From Porticoccus sp047635255 (GTDB lineage: Bacteria > Pseudomonadota > Gammaproteobacteria > Pseudomonadales > Porticoccaceae), in NCBI GenBank assembly GCA_047635255.1, contig JBLIIR010000029.1, forward strand, positions 1 to 15,698: 15,698 bases of DNA, given 5' to 3'. The notes beneath the pieces are model-generated. The model was not told the DNA's origin, ran no database searches, and was given only the letters and a program-made list of their open reading frames with translations. This document shows, in pieces, positions 7,452-14,800 of this stretch (positions are counted from its first letter, which is position 1; the number at the start of each line of letters is the position of its first letter). The position numbers were made by a program, and so were the translations under genes.

Positions 7452-9077
7452 ATGACGCGTTATATATTTGTTACAGGTGGTGTTGTATCTTCTTTAGGGA
7501 AGGGTATTGCGGCAGCCTCACTGGGTTCAATTCTTGAGGCCCGAGGCCTCAATGTTACGATTCTTAAGCTGGATCCATACCTGAATGTCGACCCCGGAAC
7601 CATGAGCCCTTCACAACATGGAGAGGTTTTTGTAACTGAAGATGGCGCTGAAACTGACCTTGACCTTGGGCACTATGAGCGTTTTTTGTCTTCGAAAATG
7701 TGTAAACGAAATAATTTTACTAGCGGAAAAGTGTACGAAACAATTCTTCGTCATGAGCGCCGAGGAGACTACCTTGGGGCTACGGTGCAAGTAATCCCTC
7801 ATGTTACAGATGAAATAAAGAGGCGTATTTTAGCTGGTGGTGAAGATTATGATGTAGCTATTGTTGAAATTGGCGGCACAGTTGGGGATATTGAATCACA
7901 ACCTTTTCTTGAGGCTATACGACAATTAAAGCTAGATCTGGGGTTCGGTCATTCTATCCTTATCCATCTGACACTTGTTCCTTATATGACTACAACGGGG
8001 GAGACTAAAACTAAACCAACACAACATTCTGTTAAGGAACTGAGATCTATTGGCCTGCAGCCAGATGTTTTGTTATGTCGAAGTGTGGTTGAACTTGATG
8101 AAGGCCAGCGTAAAAAAATAGCCTTGTTTACCAATGTAGAAGCACGAGCAGTTGTGACATTATTGGATGCTAAGAGTATCTATTCTATTCCTCGCGATCT
8201 TCAGACTCGAGGTCTGGATACCGCTGTTTTAGAGCAACTTGGTTTGAGTTGCAAAGAGCCAGATCTTTCTGATTGGGACTGGATTACAGAAAATCACCTA
8301 AATCCAAAGCACGAAGTGACTATCGCTATGGTTGGCAAGTATACCGAGCTTTTAGATGCCTATAAGTCACTCAATGAGGCATTGACTCACGGAGGTATCC
8401 GCAACCAAACCAAAGTAAATATTCGCTATATTGACTCAGAGAGCCTTGAGGGCGAAACATCACTTCTTGATGATTGTAGTGGAATTCTTGTGCCTGGTGG
8501 ATTTGGTGTGCGCGGTGTAGAGGGAAAGATTAAGGCAGTCAATCACGCTCGAATTAACAGGATACCTTATTTGGGAATATGCTTAGGCATGCAGGTTGCG
8601 ATGATCGAATTTGCACGCAATGTTTGTAATTTAGGTGGTGCAAATAGCACTGAATTTGACCCTAAAACACCGCATTCTATTATTGGATTGATAACCGAGT
8701 GGGTTGACAGTAGTGGTGTGATAGAAACACGTACCGAAGATTCAGACTTGGGTGGAACAATGAGATTAGGTGGGCAGGCTAGCTACTTAATTCATGGCAC
8801 CATGGCTCATAAAATATATGGTGCTGATACAGTTTTTGAGCGTCATCGTCATCGTTATGAGGTGAATAACAATTATGTAGCTGGACTGCAAGAGAACGGA
8901 ATGAAGGTTGGCGCTTGGTCGGAGAATAAAACATTAGTTGAGATGGTTGAAATACCTGAACACCCCTGGTTTGTTGCTTGTCAGTTTCATCCAGAGTTTA
9001 CATCTACTCCTCGCGAAGGCCATCCGCTTTTCACAAGTTTTATAAAGGCAGCGCTTAAGAATTCTAAAAGAGTCTAA
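7452..9077 (+). CDS. pyrG: CTP synthase (glutamine-hydrolysing)
   Basis: PyrG aminates UTP to CTP with ATP and ammonia from glutamine, the last step of de novo pyrimidine nucleotide synthesis. It has 541 residues against 545 in E. coli. The N-terminal amidoligase domain (about 1-265) has GGVVSSLGKGIAAASLG, LDPYLNVDPGTMSP, EIGGTVGDIESQPFLEAIRQ and the TTGETKTKPTQHSVKELR substrate region. The C-terminal class I glutamine amidotransferase domain (about 288-535) has the catalytic Cys in GICLGMQ (C377) and the His/Glu pair in HPEF (H513, E515). The start has a good ribosome binding site, AGGGA (7442-7446), five bases before the ATG. The 195-base spacer upstream shows only short inverted repeats and no convincing promoter. 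Confidence 0.98.
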   Translation: MTRYIFVTGGVVSSLGKGIAAASLGSILEARGLNVTILKLDPYLNVDPGTMSPSQHGEVFVTEDGAETDLDLGHYERFLSSKMCKRNNFTSGKVYETILRHERRGDYLGATVQVIPHVTDEIKRRILAGGEDYDVAIVEIGGTVGDIESQPFLEAIRQLKLDLGFGHSILIHLTLVPYMTTTGETKTKPTQHSVKELRSIGLQPDVLLCRSVVELDEGQRKKIALFTNVEARAVVTLLDAKSIYSIPRDLQTRGLDTAVLEQLGLSCKEPDLSDWDWITENHLNPKHEVTIAMVGKYTELLDAYKSLNEALTHGGIRNQTKVNIRYIDSESLEGETSLLDDCSGILVPGGFGVRGVEGKIKAVNHARINRIPYLGICLGMQVAMIEFARNVCNLGGANSTEFDPKTPHSIIGLITEWVDSSGVIETRTEDSDLGGTMRLGGQASYLIHGTMAHKIYGADTVFERHRHRYEVNNNYVAGLQENGMKVGAWSENKTLVEMVEIPEHPWFVACQFHPEFTSTPREGHPLFTSFIKAALKNSKRV

Positions 9078-9080
9078 TTT

Positions 9081-9950
9081 ATGTCTACATCAAAAATATC
9101 TGTACCATCGATAACCATCAATATTGATGGTATATCGGTAGGCAATGATGAGCCTTTCGTGTTGTTTGGAGGCATTAATGTGCTGGAGTCTCGAGATCTT
9201 GCAATGCAAGCAGCAGAGCATTTTTGTGAGGTGACCCAAAAACTTGCTATACCTTACATATTCAAAGCATCGTTTGATAAAGCGAATCGTTCGTCTTTTT
9301 ATTCTTATAGAGGGGTTGGGATAGATGAAGGACTAAAGATATTCCAGGAGATTAAAGAGACATTTCAGATTCCAGTTATCACAGATGTACATGAGCCCCA
9401 TCAAGCAAAGATGGTAGCAGATGTCTGCGACGTATTGCAGTTACCTGCTTTTTTAGCCCGTCAGACCGACTTGGTGAAAGCTATGGCAGAAACCGATGCT
9501 GTTATAAATATAAAAAAACCCCAGTTTCTCAGTCCGTCACAGATTGCTAATATTGTAGATAAATTTAAAGAGTGTGGTAACAACAAGCTTATTCTTTGTG
9601 AGCGAGGTACTTGTATGGGGTACGATAATCTTGTTGTAGATATGCTGGGTATTCGAACTATGAAAGACACCAGCGGCGGCTGCCCTGTTATTTTTGATGT
9701 GACTCACGCGCTTCAGTGTCGAGACCCCCAGGGGCTTACTTCTGGTGGGCGCCGTCAGCAGGCTGCAGAGCTAGGAAGGGCAGGCATCGCTGTTGGTCTA
9801 GCCGGTTTATTCTTAGAAGCTCATCCGGACCCAGATAATGCAAAATGTGACGGACCTAGCGCTTTGCCATTACTCAAGTTAGAGCCTTACCTGGCTCAAA
9901 TAAAGGAGATAGATGATCTGGTGAAATCTCAACCTGCATTTGAAATATAA
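9081..9950 (+). CDS. kdsA: 3-deoxy-D-manno-octulosonate 8-phosphate (KDO-8-P) synthase
   Basis: KdsA condenses phosphoenolpyruvate with arabinose 5-phosphate to make KDO-8-phosphate for the LPS inner core. It has 289 residues against 284 in E. coli. The TIM-barrel motifs FGGINVLESRDLA, FKASFDKANRSS, TDVHEP, LPAFLARQTDL, INIKKPQF, FDVTHALQ and EAHPDPDNAKCDGPSALPL are all present. N33 in GGINVLE corresponds to E. coli N26 and places it in the metal-independent class, since metal-dependent enzymes have Cys there. It begins 3 bases after the pyrG stop, with AAGAG (9067-9071) eight bases before the ATG, so it is co-transcribed with pyrG. PyrG makes the CTP used later to activate KDO. The segment ERGTCMGYDN (174-183) departs from the more usual FGYDN sequence. 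Confidence 0.98.
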   Translation: MSTSKISVPSITINIDGISVGNDEPFVLFGGINVLESRDLAMQAAEHFCEVTQKLAIPYIFKASFDKANRSSFYSYRGVGIDEGLKIFQEIKETFQIPVITDVHEPHQAKMVADVCDVLQLPAFLARQTDLVKAMAETDAVINIKKPQFLSPSQIANIVDKFKECGNNKLILCERGTCMGYDNLVVDMLGIRTMKDTSGGCPVIFDVTHALQCRDPQGLTSGGRRQQAAELGRAGIAVGLAGLFLEAHPDPDNAKCDGPSALPLLKLEPYLAQIKEIDDLVKSQPAFEI

Positions 9951-9953
9951 TTA

Positions 9954-9969
9954 ATTTAAATTTTTAAAT
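9954..9969. repeat. AT-only inverted repeat between kdsA and eno
   Basis: ATTTAAA (9954-9960) and TTTAAAT (9963-9969) form a perfect 7-base inverted repeat around two T residues, just after the kdsA stop. It has no G or C, so it would be weak as an RNA hairpin, and it has no terminator tail of its own. It might be a protein-binding or easily melted DNA site, or simply AT-rich sequence. Confidence 0.35.
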
Positions 9970-10013
9970 AGATACTGTATGAGAGAGTGTCTATTTTCCT
10001 GGAGAATTTACAT

Positions 10014-11300
10014 ATGAGCAAGATTGCTGATATCAGAGCCTATGAAATATTAGATTCTAGAGGTAACCCAACGATAGGAACGGATGTGATTTTGATGGAC
10101 GGCAGTATTGGTTCAGCCTGCGCACCATCTGGTGCCTCTACGGGTTCAAGGGAGGCTCTTGAATTACGCGATGGAGACCAAAGTCGCTATTTGGGAAAAG
10201 GGGTTCTAAAAGCTGTTGATAATGTAAATAAAATCATTAAACCGCTTTTGCTGGGTGCGGATGCTATTGATCAGAGATTTCTGGATATGTTGATGATCAA
10301 AGCGGATGGAACAGAAAACAAGTCTAGATTTGGCGCAAATGCTATTTTGGCTGTGTCGCTTGCTGCATCAAAAGCAGCAGCTATATCGCGCAGACTGCCT
10401 CTTTATGCCCACATTGCAGACATTAACGGAACTCTTGGCCAATACAGTATGCCTGTGCCGATGATGAATATTATTAACGGAGGGGAGCATGCAGATAATA
10501 ATGTTGATATCCAGGAATTTATGATTCAGCCTGTTTCCGCCAAAAATTTCTCCCAAGCACTACAAATGGGAGCTGAAATTTTCCATTCACTAAAAGCAAT
10601 ACTTAGCAGTAAAGGCCTTAGCACTTCAGTGGGCGATGAGGGGGGATTTGCACCCAATTTGTCTTCAAACTCTGAAGCCCTTATTCTTATAGAAGAAGCG
10701 GTAATTGCTGCGGGCTACCATCTAGGTAGGGATATCACGCTAGCCTTGGATTGTGCTTCCTCAGAGTTCTATAATGATGGTAAATATGAATTACTTGGCG
10801 AAGGAAAAACATACAGTTCTGAAGAGTTCACTGATTTTTTGGCAGATCTTTGTGATCGATATCCAATTATTTCAATTGAGGATGGACAGGATGAATCTGA
10901 TTGGAATGGCTGGAAATTTCAAACTGAAAAATTGGGCCACAAAATTCAATTGGTGGGAGACGACCTTTTTGTGACTAACACGAAAATTTTAAGTAAAGGC
11001 ATTGAACTCGGTGTCGCAAATTCAATCTTAATCAAATTTAATCAGATAGGCTCTTTAACAGAAACGCTGGATGCCATAAAAATGGCAAAAGATTCAAGCT
11101 ATACTGTCGTCATTTCTCATCGATCGGGTGAAACGGAGGATACGACTATTGCGGATCTTGCTGTTGCAACCGGTGCCGGGCAAATCAAGACCGGTTCATT
11201 ATGTCGATCCGATCGTGTTGCAAAATATAATCGTCTGTTGCGTATAGAGTCAGAACTTAAGGATAATGCACCTTACAGGGGCTTAGGAGAATTCAGATAG
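10014..11300 (+). CDS. eno: Enolase (phosphopyruvate hydratase)
   Basis: Enolase interconverts 2-phosphoglycerate and phosphoenolpyruvate in glycolysis and gluconeogenesis; in many gammaproteobacteria it is also part of the RNA degradosome. I chose ATG 10014 (428 residues; E. coli has 432) because MSKIADIRAYEILDSRGNPT matches the family N-terminus and GGAG (10001-10004) is an ideal ribosome binding site. The GTG at 9987 in the same frame would add nine unrelated residues. Key residues are present: E209 in GDEGGF, magnesium ligands D246, E289 and D316, and catalytic K341 in SILIKFNQIG. SHRSGETEDT closes the active-site region. Residue 292 in SIEDGQDESDW is Gln where E. coli has Leu. Enolase product feeds KdsA, encoded immediately upstream. 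Confidence 0.98.
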   Translation: MSKIADIRAYEILDSRGNPTIGTDVILMDGSIGSACAPSGASTGSREALELRDGDQSRYLGKGVLKAVDNVNKIIKPLLLGADAIDQRFLDMLMIKADGTENKSRFGANAILAVSLAASKAAAISRRLPLYAHIADINGTLGQYSMPVPMMNIINGGEHADNNVDIQEFMIQPVSAKNFSQALQMGAEIFHSLKAILSSKGLSTSVGDEGGFAPNLSSNSEALILIEEAVIAAGYHLGRDITLALDCASSEFYNDGKYELLGEGKTYSSEEFTDFLADLCDRYPIISIEDGQDESDWNGWKFQTEKLGHKIQLVGDDLFVTNTKILSKGIELGVANSILIKFNQIGSLTETLDAIKMAKDSSYTVVISHRSGETEDTTIADLAVATGAGQIKTGSLCRSDRVAKYNRLLRIESELKDNAPYRGLGEFR

Positions 11301-11353
11301 CCTCTCTAGTTGTCTTAGGCTCTGGCATGATAGTTTAGAGGCTACCTTTTTTG
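11298..11353 (+). terminator. Probable rho-independent terminator after eno
   Basis: TAGCCTCT (11298-11305) is a perfect reverse complement of AGAGGCTA (11337-11344). Two C residues and six T residues (11347-11352) follow the right arm. The 31-base loop is long for a terminator, though short inner pairings such as CTA/TAG (11306-11308 with 11331-11333) could shorten it. The left arm begins with the TAG stop codon of eno itself. A competing hairpin between GGCTACC and GGGTAACC overlaps the T-run. The position at the end of the pyrG-kdsA-eno block supports the call. Confidence 0.55.
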
Positions 11354-11369
11354 TGGGTAACCTGAGTCG

Positions 11370-11398
11370 CTGACGTGGTTAAGTTTGTGCGGTAGAAT
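11370..11398 (+). promoter_or_regulatory. Candidate sigma-70 promoter for ftsB
   Basis: CTGACG (11370-11375, four of six matches to the -35 consensus) lies 17 bases from TAGAAT (11393-11398, five of six matches to the -10). It follows the eno terminator directly, where a new promoter is expected. The predicted transcription start is about 11404-11407, which is on the ftsB start codon, so the mRNA would have little or no leader. Confidence 0.45.
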
Positions 11399-11406
11399 GG
11401 TTTGTG

Positions 11407-11685
11407 ATGCGCTGGTTGTTAATTGTACTTATTTGTTTCATGCTCCTCTTGCAATATAGCTTGTGGGTAGGCGAGGGCAGTCTCGCTCATAAGCACTTAC
11501 TTCAACGTGAAGTTATCGTACAGCAGAAAAAAAATGAAACTCTGCGAGAAGAAAATTTAATACTAGCGAGCGAGGTAAAGAATATTAAAGGTAGCATCGA
11601 AGGTATTGAAGGGGTCGCCAGAAAAAATCTTGGTATGATTAAGGATGGCGAAACTTTTTATATGGTTATTGAAAAAAAAGACTAA
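11407..11685 (+). CDS. ftsB: Cell division protein FtsB
   Basis: FtsB is a small bitopic inner-membrane protein that joins FtsQ and FtsL and helps activate septal peptidoglycan synthesis by FtsWI. From ATG 11407 the protein has 92 residues (E. coli has 103). It has a short cytoplasmic end (MRW), one membrane segment at about 4-19 ending in LQYSLWVG, which matches the E. coli LQYSLWFG, then a periplasmic coiled coil at about 27-65 (QQKKNETLREENLILASEV), and the conserved tail ARKNLGMIKDGETFYMV. A GTG at 11404 could add one residue, but MRW is the better family match. No Shine-Dalgarno sequence is present; see the leaderless observation. The eno-ftsB-ispD order is typical. Confidence 0.93.
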   Translation: MRWLLIVLICFMLLLQYSLWVGEGSLAHKHLLQREVIVQQKKNETLREENLILASEVKNIKGSIEGIEGVARKNLGMIKDGETFYMVIEKKD

Positions 11686-11715
11686 CCGAAAACCCCAATA
11701 TATGACAAGCAAAAT

Positions 11716-12411
11716 ATGAAGAGCTGGGTAATAGTTCCTGCTGCTGGAGCCGGGAAAAGATTCTCCCCAGAAGCCCGCAAACAGTATGCAAAATTTCTTG
11801 ATATGACTGTGCTTGAATATACCCTAAAAAGATTGTTAGCAACAGATCACATCAAAATAGTTGTCGCTGTGAGCCCTGAAGATAAAGCATGGCGACAATT
11901 GACTATATTTAAAAATACTTCTATTGAAGTGATTTCTGGCGGCAAAGAACGGGCAGATTCAGTTCTTTTGGCCCTAGAGCACATCAAAGATGAAGCCGAA
12001 ATGAATGACTGGGTATTGGTTCATGACGGTGTAAGGCCGTGCGTTAAAGTTGCTGATATTGTAAATTTAATGGATCAGCTGAGCTCTCATGCGATAGGTG
12101 GGATTCTTGCTGTACCTGTTGTTGCAACGATTAAGAGAGTTACTAGTAAGGCTGAAATAAGGGCAACCGAAGATCGATCAAGGCTTTGGGAGGCTCAAAC
12201 ACCCCAAATGTTCCGCTTTTCGTTGCTCCTGGAGGGCTTAAGGCAGGCAGCCAAGGCTAACTGGCAGCCTACCGATGAATCTGCTGCAATTGAAAATTTG
12301 GGGCATATGCCTCGAATTATTGAGGGTAGCCACGATAATATTAAAATCACTCGAAGAGAAGATATAGTGATTGCTGAAGCTATAGCATTATCTCAGCAGG
12401 AGCGGTCATGA
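11716..12411 (+). CDS. ispD: 2-C-methyl-D-erythritol 4-phosphate cytidylyltransferase
   Basis: IspD transfers CMP from CTP to methylerythritol 4-phosphate, the third step of the MEP isoprenoid pathway. It has 231 residues against 236 in E. coli. The nucleotide-binding start VPAAGAGKRF is present, with R15 and K22 matching the catalytic R20 and K27 of E. coli. GGKERADSVLLAL, VHDGVRPCV, WEAQTPQMF and TDESAAIE follow in the expected order. The ATG lacks a visible ribosome binding site. A five-codon ORF (11702-11719, peptide MTSKI) ends in TGA overlapping the start as ATGA. The gene is 30 bases after ftsB and overlaps ispF by four bases, so the three are probably one operon. Confidence 0.97.
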   Translation: MKSWVIVPAAGAGKRFSPEARKQYAKFLDMTVLEYTLKRLLATDHIKIVVAVSPEDKAWRQLTIFKNTSIEVISGGKERADSVLLALEHIKDEAEMNDWVLVHDGVRPCVKVADIVNLMDQLSSHAIGGILAVPVVATIKRVTSKAEIRATEDRSRLWEAQTPQMFRFSLLLEGLRQAAKANWQPTDESAAIENLGHMPRIIEGSHDNIKITRREDIVIAEAIALSQQERS

Positions 12412-12875
12412 GGATAGGACAAGGTTATGACGTCCATGCATTTGAAGAAGGCGACCATGTTATTATTGGCGGAGTTAGAATTCCTTTTAAGTATGGCTTA
12501 ACAGCCCACTCAGATGGGGATGTCTTGATACATTCTTTGTGTGATGCCATTCTTGGCGCCGCCGCACTTGGTGATATTGGACGATATTTCCCCGATACAG
12601 ACCCTCGTTATTTTGGCATTAATAGCCGTGAATTATTGAGAGCTACAATCACACTCGTTTGCGACAAAGGGTACTGTGTTTCAAATACTGACATAACTGT
12701 TGTTGCTGAAGCCCCTAAGATGGCGCCACACATCAATGAAATGGTTAGCAATCTTGCATCTGACTTAAGGTGCGATGCTGATCGTATTAATGTTAAAGCT
12801 ACAACGACTGAAAGCTTGGGATTTGAGGGTCGAGGAGAGGGGATAGCTTGTCATGCTATTGTTTTGCTTGTTTAA
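12408..12875 (+). CDS. ispF: 2-C-methyl-D-erythritol 2,4-cyclodiphosphate synthase
   Basis: IspF cyclises the CDP-methylerythritol phosphate intermediate, with release of CMP, in the MEP pathway. The 155-residue length is normal for the homotrimeric enzyme. It starts MRIGQGYDVHAF; the zinc ligands D8, H10 and H42 are all in place (AHSDGDVLIH). DIGRYFPDTDP and the end motif KATTTESLGFEGRGEGIACHA match the family closely. ATGA overlap with ispD and a good ribosome binding site AGGAG (12398-12402) five bases before the ATG indicate translational coupling. IspD and IspF catalyse non-consecutive steps (IspE acts between them) but are often encoded together, and sometimes fused. Confidence 0.98.
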   Translation: MRIGQGYDVHAFEEGDHVIIGGVRIPFKYGLTAHSDGDVLIHSLCDAILGAAALGDIGRYFPDTDPRYFGINSRELLRATITLVCDKGYCVSNTDITVVAEAPKMAPHINEMVSNLASDLRCDADRINVKATTTESLGFEGRGEGIACHAIVLLV

Positions 12876-12971
12876 AAATATAAGATAAGAAATATATCGT
12901 CTCTGTTTTTTTTGAAGCATTGCTTGATTGCAGGTTGCTTAGTAGTTTTCGCTAGCTGGAGGTTAGGCTAA

Positions 12972-14063
12972 ATGATGAAGGTAGGTGCTATAAACAAAAA
13001 ATTCCCTATATCTTTTCCATCAGCCTACAGTCATTTGGGAGCAGCAGCTTTTTTTCGCAGCGAGCTGGAAGATTTTCGTGTTGAAGAGAAGTTGGGGTTT
13101 TCTCTCTCTGGGCAAGGAGAGCATTTTTATCTTCAAATAGAAAAGAGAGGAGATAATACTCGCTGGATCGCGCAATTACTGGCAAAATATTTTTGTGTTG
13201 ACGAGTCAGCTGTTGGGTATTGTGGTCTAAAAGATCGTAGGGCTGTTGCCATACAGTGGTTTAGCGTGCACTTGCCTGGTAATGGAAAGCTAATCGCTCC
13301 CGGAGTAATAAGGCTGGAAGACACAAGTTTTAAGCTAATAGCATCTTCTTGGCATAACAGGAAGCTTCGAAGAGGGCAGCACAAAGAAAACTACTTTACA
13401 GTAAGATTGCGAGAAGTCAGTGGAGATAAAGATCTCTTGGATACCCGCCTAAAGCAGATCGCTTCTCAGGGAGTACCAAATTACTTTGGAGAGCAACGCT
13501 TTGGTTTTAATGGTAAAAACTTGATGGAAGCTGACTCTCTACTAAGAAGAGAGTACGGGGCCGAAAGAAAAAGAGGGCAAAAAAAACGCAATTCACCCCG
13601 AGGGGGCATATATTTATCTGCTGCTCGATCCTACTTGTTTAATTTAGTTTTGGCAGAGAGGATTAGAAGAAATTGCTGGCAATCAGTCAGTGAAGTCCTG
13701 TGCCCTGCTGGCAAACTTCCAGCCTTTAGTAATACCGGTCCAATGTGGGGTCGCGGCAGGTGCATGGAATCTGAGGAAGTGTGTAGATTTGAGAATAAAG
13801 TGCTTTTAGAATGGACGGAATGGATGAATGCTCTTGAATTTAGTGGTTTGCAGCAGGAGCGACGCCAGTTGGTCCTAAACCCTAGAGAGCTTAGCTGGAA
13901 ATGGCTTTATCATGATAAAATTTCGGAAGATATGTTTGATTTAGAGGTATCATTTTCACTGCCTCCAGGTAGCTATGCGACCTCATTGTTGCATGAGTTT
14001 ATCGATGTTAAAAAATCATATCTGGAAGAAATGCCAGTGCTGACAACGAGCGCTTCAATCTAA
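12972..14063 (+). CDS. truD: tRNA pseudouridine(13) synthase TruD
   Basis: TruD makes pseudouridine at position 13 of tRNA-Glu in the cytoplasm. It has 363 residues against 349 in E. coli. The catalytic aspartate is D88 within GYCGLKDRRAVAIQWFSV (E. coli D80). The N-terminal EDFRVEEKLGFSLSGQGEH, the HNRKLRRGQHKENYF motif, VPNYFGEQRFG and the C-terminal PPGSYATSLLHEFI are all typical. The TRUD insertion domain occupies roughly residues 160-300 and contains a basic segment AERKRGQKKRNS. The start has a strong ribosome binding site TGGAGG (12957-12962) nine bases upstream; ATG at 12975 is an alternative. A 96-base AT-rich spacer separates it from ispF. In E. coli and Pseudomonas surE follows truD; here it does not. 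Confidence 0.97.
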   Translation: MMKVGAINKKFPISFPSAYSHLGAAAFFRSELEDFRVEEKLGFSLSGQGEHFYLQIEKRGDNTRWIAQLLAKYFCVDESAVGYCGLKDRRAVAIQWFSVHLPGNGKLIAPGVIRLEDTSFKLIASSWHNRKLRRGQHKENYFTVRLREVSGDKDLLDTRLKQIASQGVPNYFGEQRFGFNGKNLMEADSLLRREYGAERKRGQKKRNSPRGGIYLSAARSYLFNLVLAERIRRNCWQSVSEVLCPAGKLPAFSNTGPMWGRGRCMESEEVCRFENKVLLEWTEWMNALEFSGLQQERRQLVLNPRELSWKWLYHDKISEDMFDLEVSFSLPPGSYATSLLHEFIDVKKSYLEEMPVLTTSASI

Positions 14064-14097
14064 TATAGTTTGGGCGTTAAAAAATGAGGGCTGTAAG

Positions 14098-14769
14098 TTG
14101 AATACTGTTGATTTTAGTGGGGTTGGAATGACCTCGCAAAGAACTAGAGAGCGGCTCATTCAGCGTCTCACAGACCAAGGTATTACAGACAAAAGGGTGC
14201 TGGACGTTATTAGGGTAACTCCTCGTCATTTATTTTTAGATGAAGCTTTGTCTCATAGGGCTTATGAAGATACCGCATTGCCAATTGGGTTTAGTCAAAC
14301 TCTGTCTAGACCTTATGTGGTTGCGCTTATGACGGAAATTTTACTATCACTAGGGCCCCGTAAAAAAGTTTTAGAAATTGGGACTGGATCTGGTTATCAG
14401 GCTACTGTTTTAGCGCAACTTGTGGAAAAAGTATACAGCGTTGAGCGCATAAAATCTTTACAGGATAGGGCTCGCGAAAGATTAAGAAAACTTGGGGTGC
14501 GTAATGTCAGGTTGACTCATGGCGATGGCTCCCTTGGATTGATGGAGTTTGCCCCTTACGATGCTATTCTTAGTGCTGCGGCACCCGGTGAGGTTCCGGA
14601 GGAATTGCTTCTTCAGTTGGCCCCTGATGGTATTTTGATTATCCCTGTGGGGTCGAGCCATGAGCAAGAACTGCGAGTTGTCATAAGGGATAGTGATAGC
14701 TTAAATTATATAGAAAGAGTGGCAGAAAAAGTCCGTTTTGTGCCGCTCCTTGGCGGGCTTTCTAGTTAG
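14098..14769 (+). CDS. pcm: Protein-L-isoaspartate O-methyltransferase
   Basis: Pcm methylates isoaspartyl residues in aged proteins with S-adenosylmethionine, starting their repair; it matters mainly in stationary phase. I chose TTG 14098 (223 residues) because GAGGG (14086-14090) is seven bases upstream, and the extension FSGVGMTSQRTRERL resembles 'GIGMTS' starts seen in related proteins. ATG 14128 (213 residues, MTSQRTRERLIQRL) corresponds to the Pseudomonas start and cannot be excluded. Motifs: TPRHLFLDEALSHRAYEDTALPIG, the QTLSRP segment with S70 at the position of the conserved Ser near residue 60, and SAM-binding LEIGTGSGYQATVLAQLVE from residue 92, followed by VYSVERIK. FVPLLGGL ends the protein. 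It begins only 34 bases after truD, with surE missing from between them. Confidence 0.96.
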   Translation: MNTVDFSGVGMTSQRTRERLIQRLTDQGITDKRVLDVIRVTPRHLFLDEALSHRAYEDTALPIGFSQTLSRPYVVALMTEILLSLGPRKKVLEIGTGSGYQATVLAQLVEKVYSVERIKSLQDRARERLRKLGVRNVRLTHGDGSLGLMEFAPYDAILSAAAPGEVPEELLLQLAPDGILIIPVGSSHEQELRVVIRDSDSLNYIERVAEKVRFVPLLGGLSS

Positions 14770-14800
14770 TTTTTTGGTTACCATAATCTTGGCTAAGAAG

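Noticed and set aside
12884..12913. Eight-T run after ispF as a terminator
   Set aside because: Only a four-pair AT stem (GATA/TATC) lies nearby and it does not adjoin the T-run.
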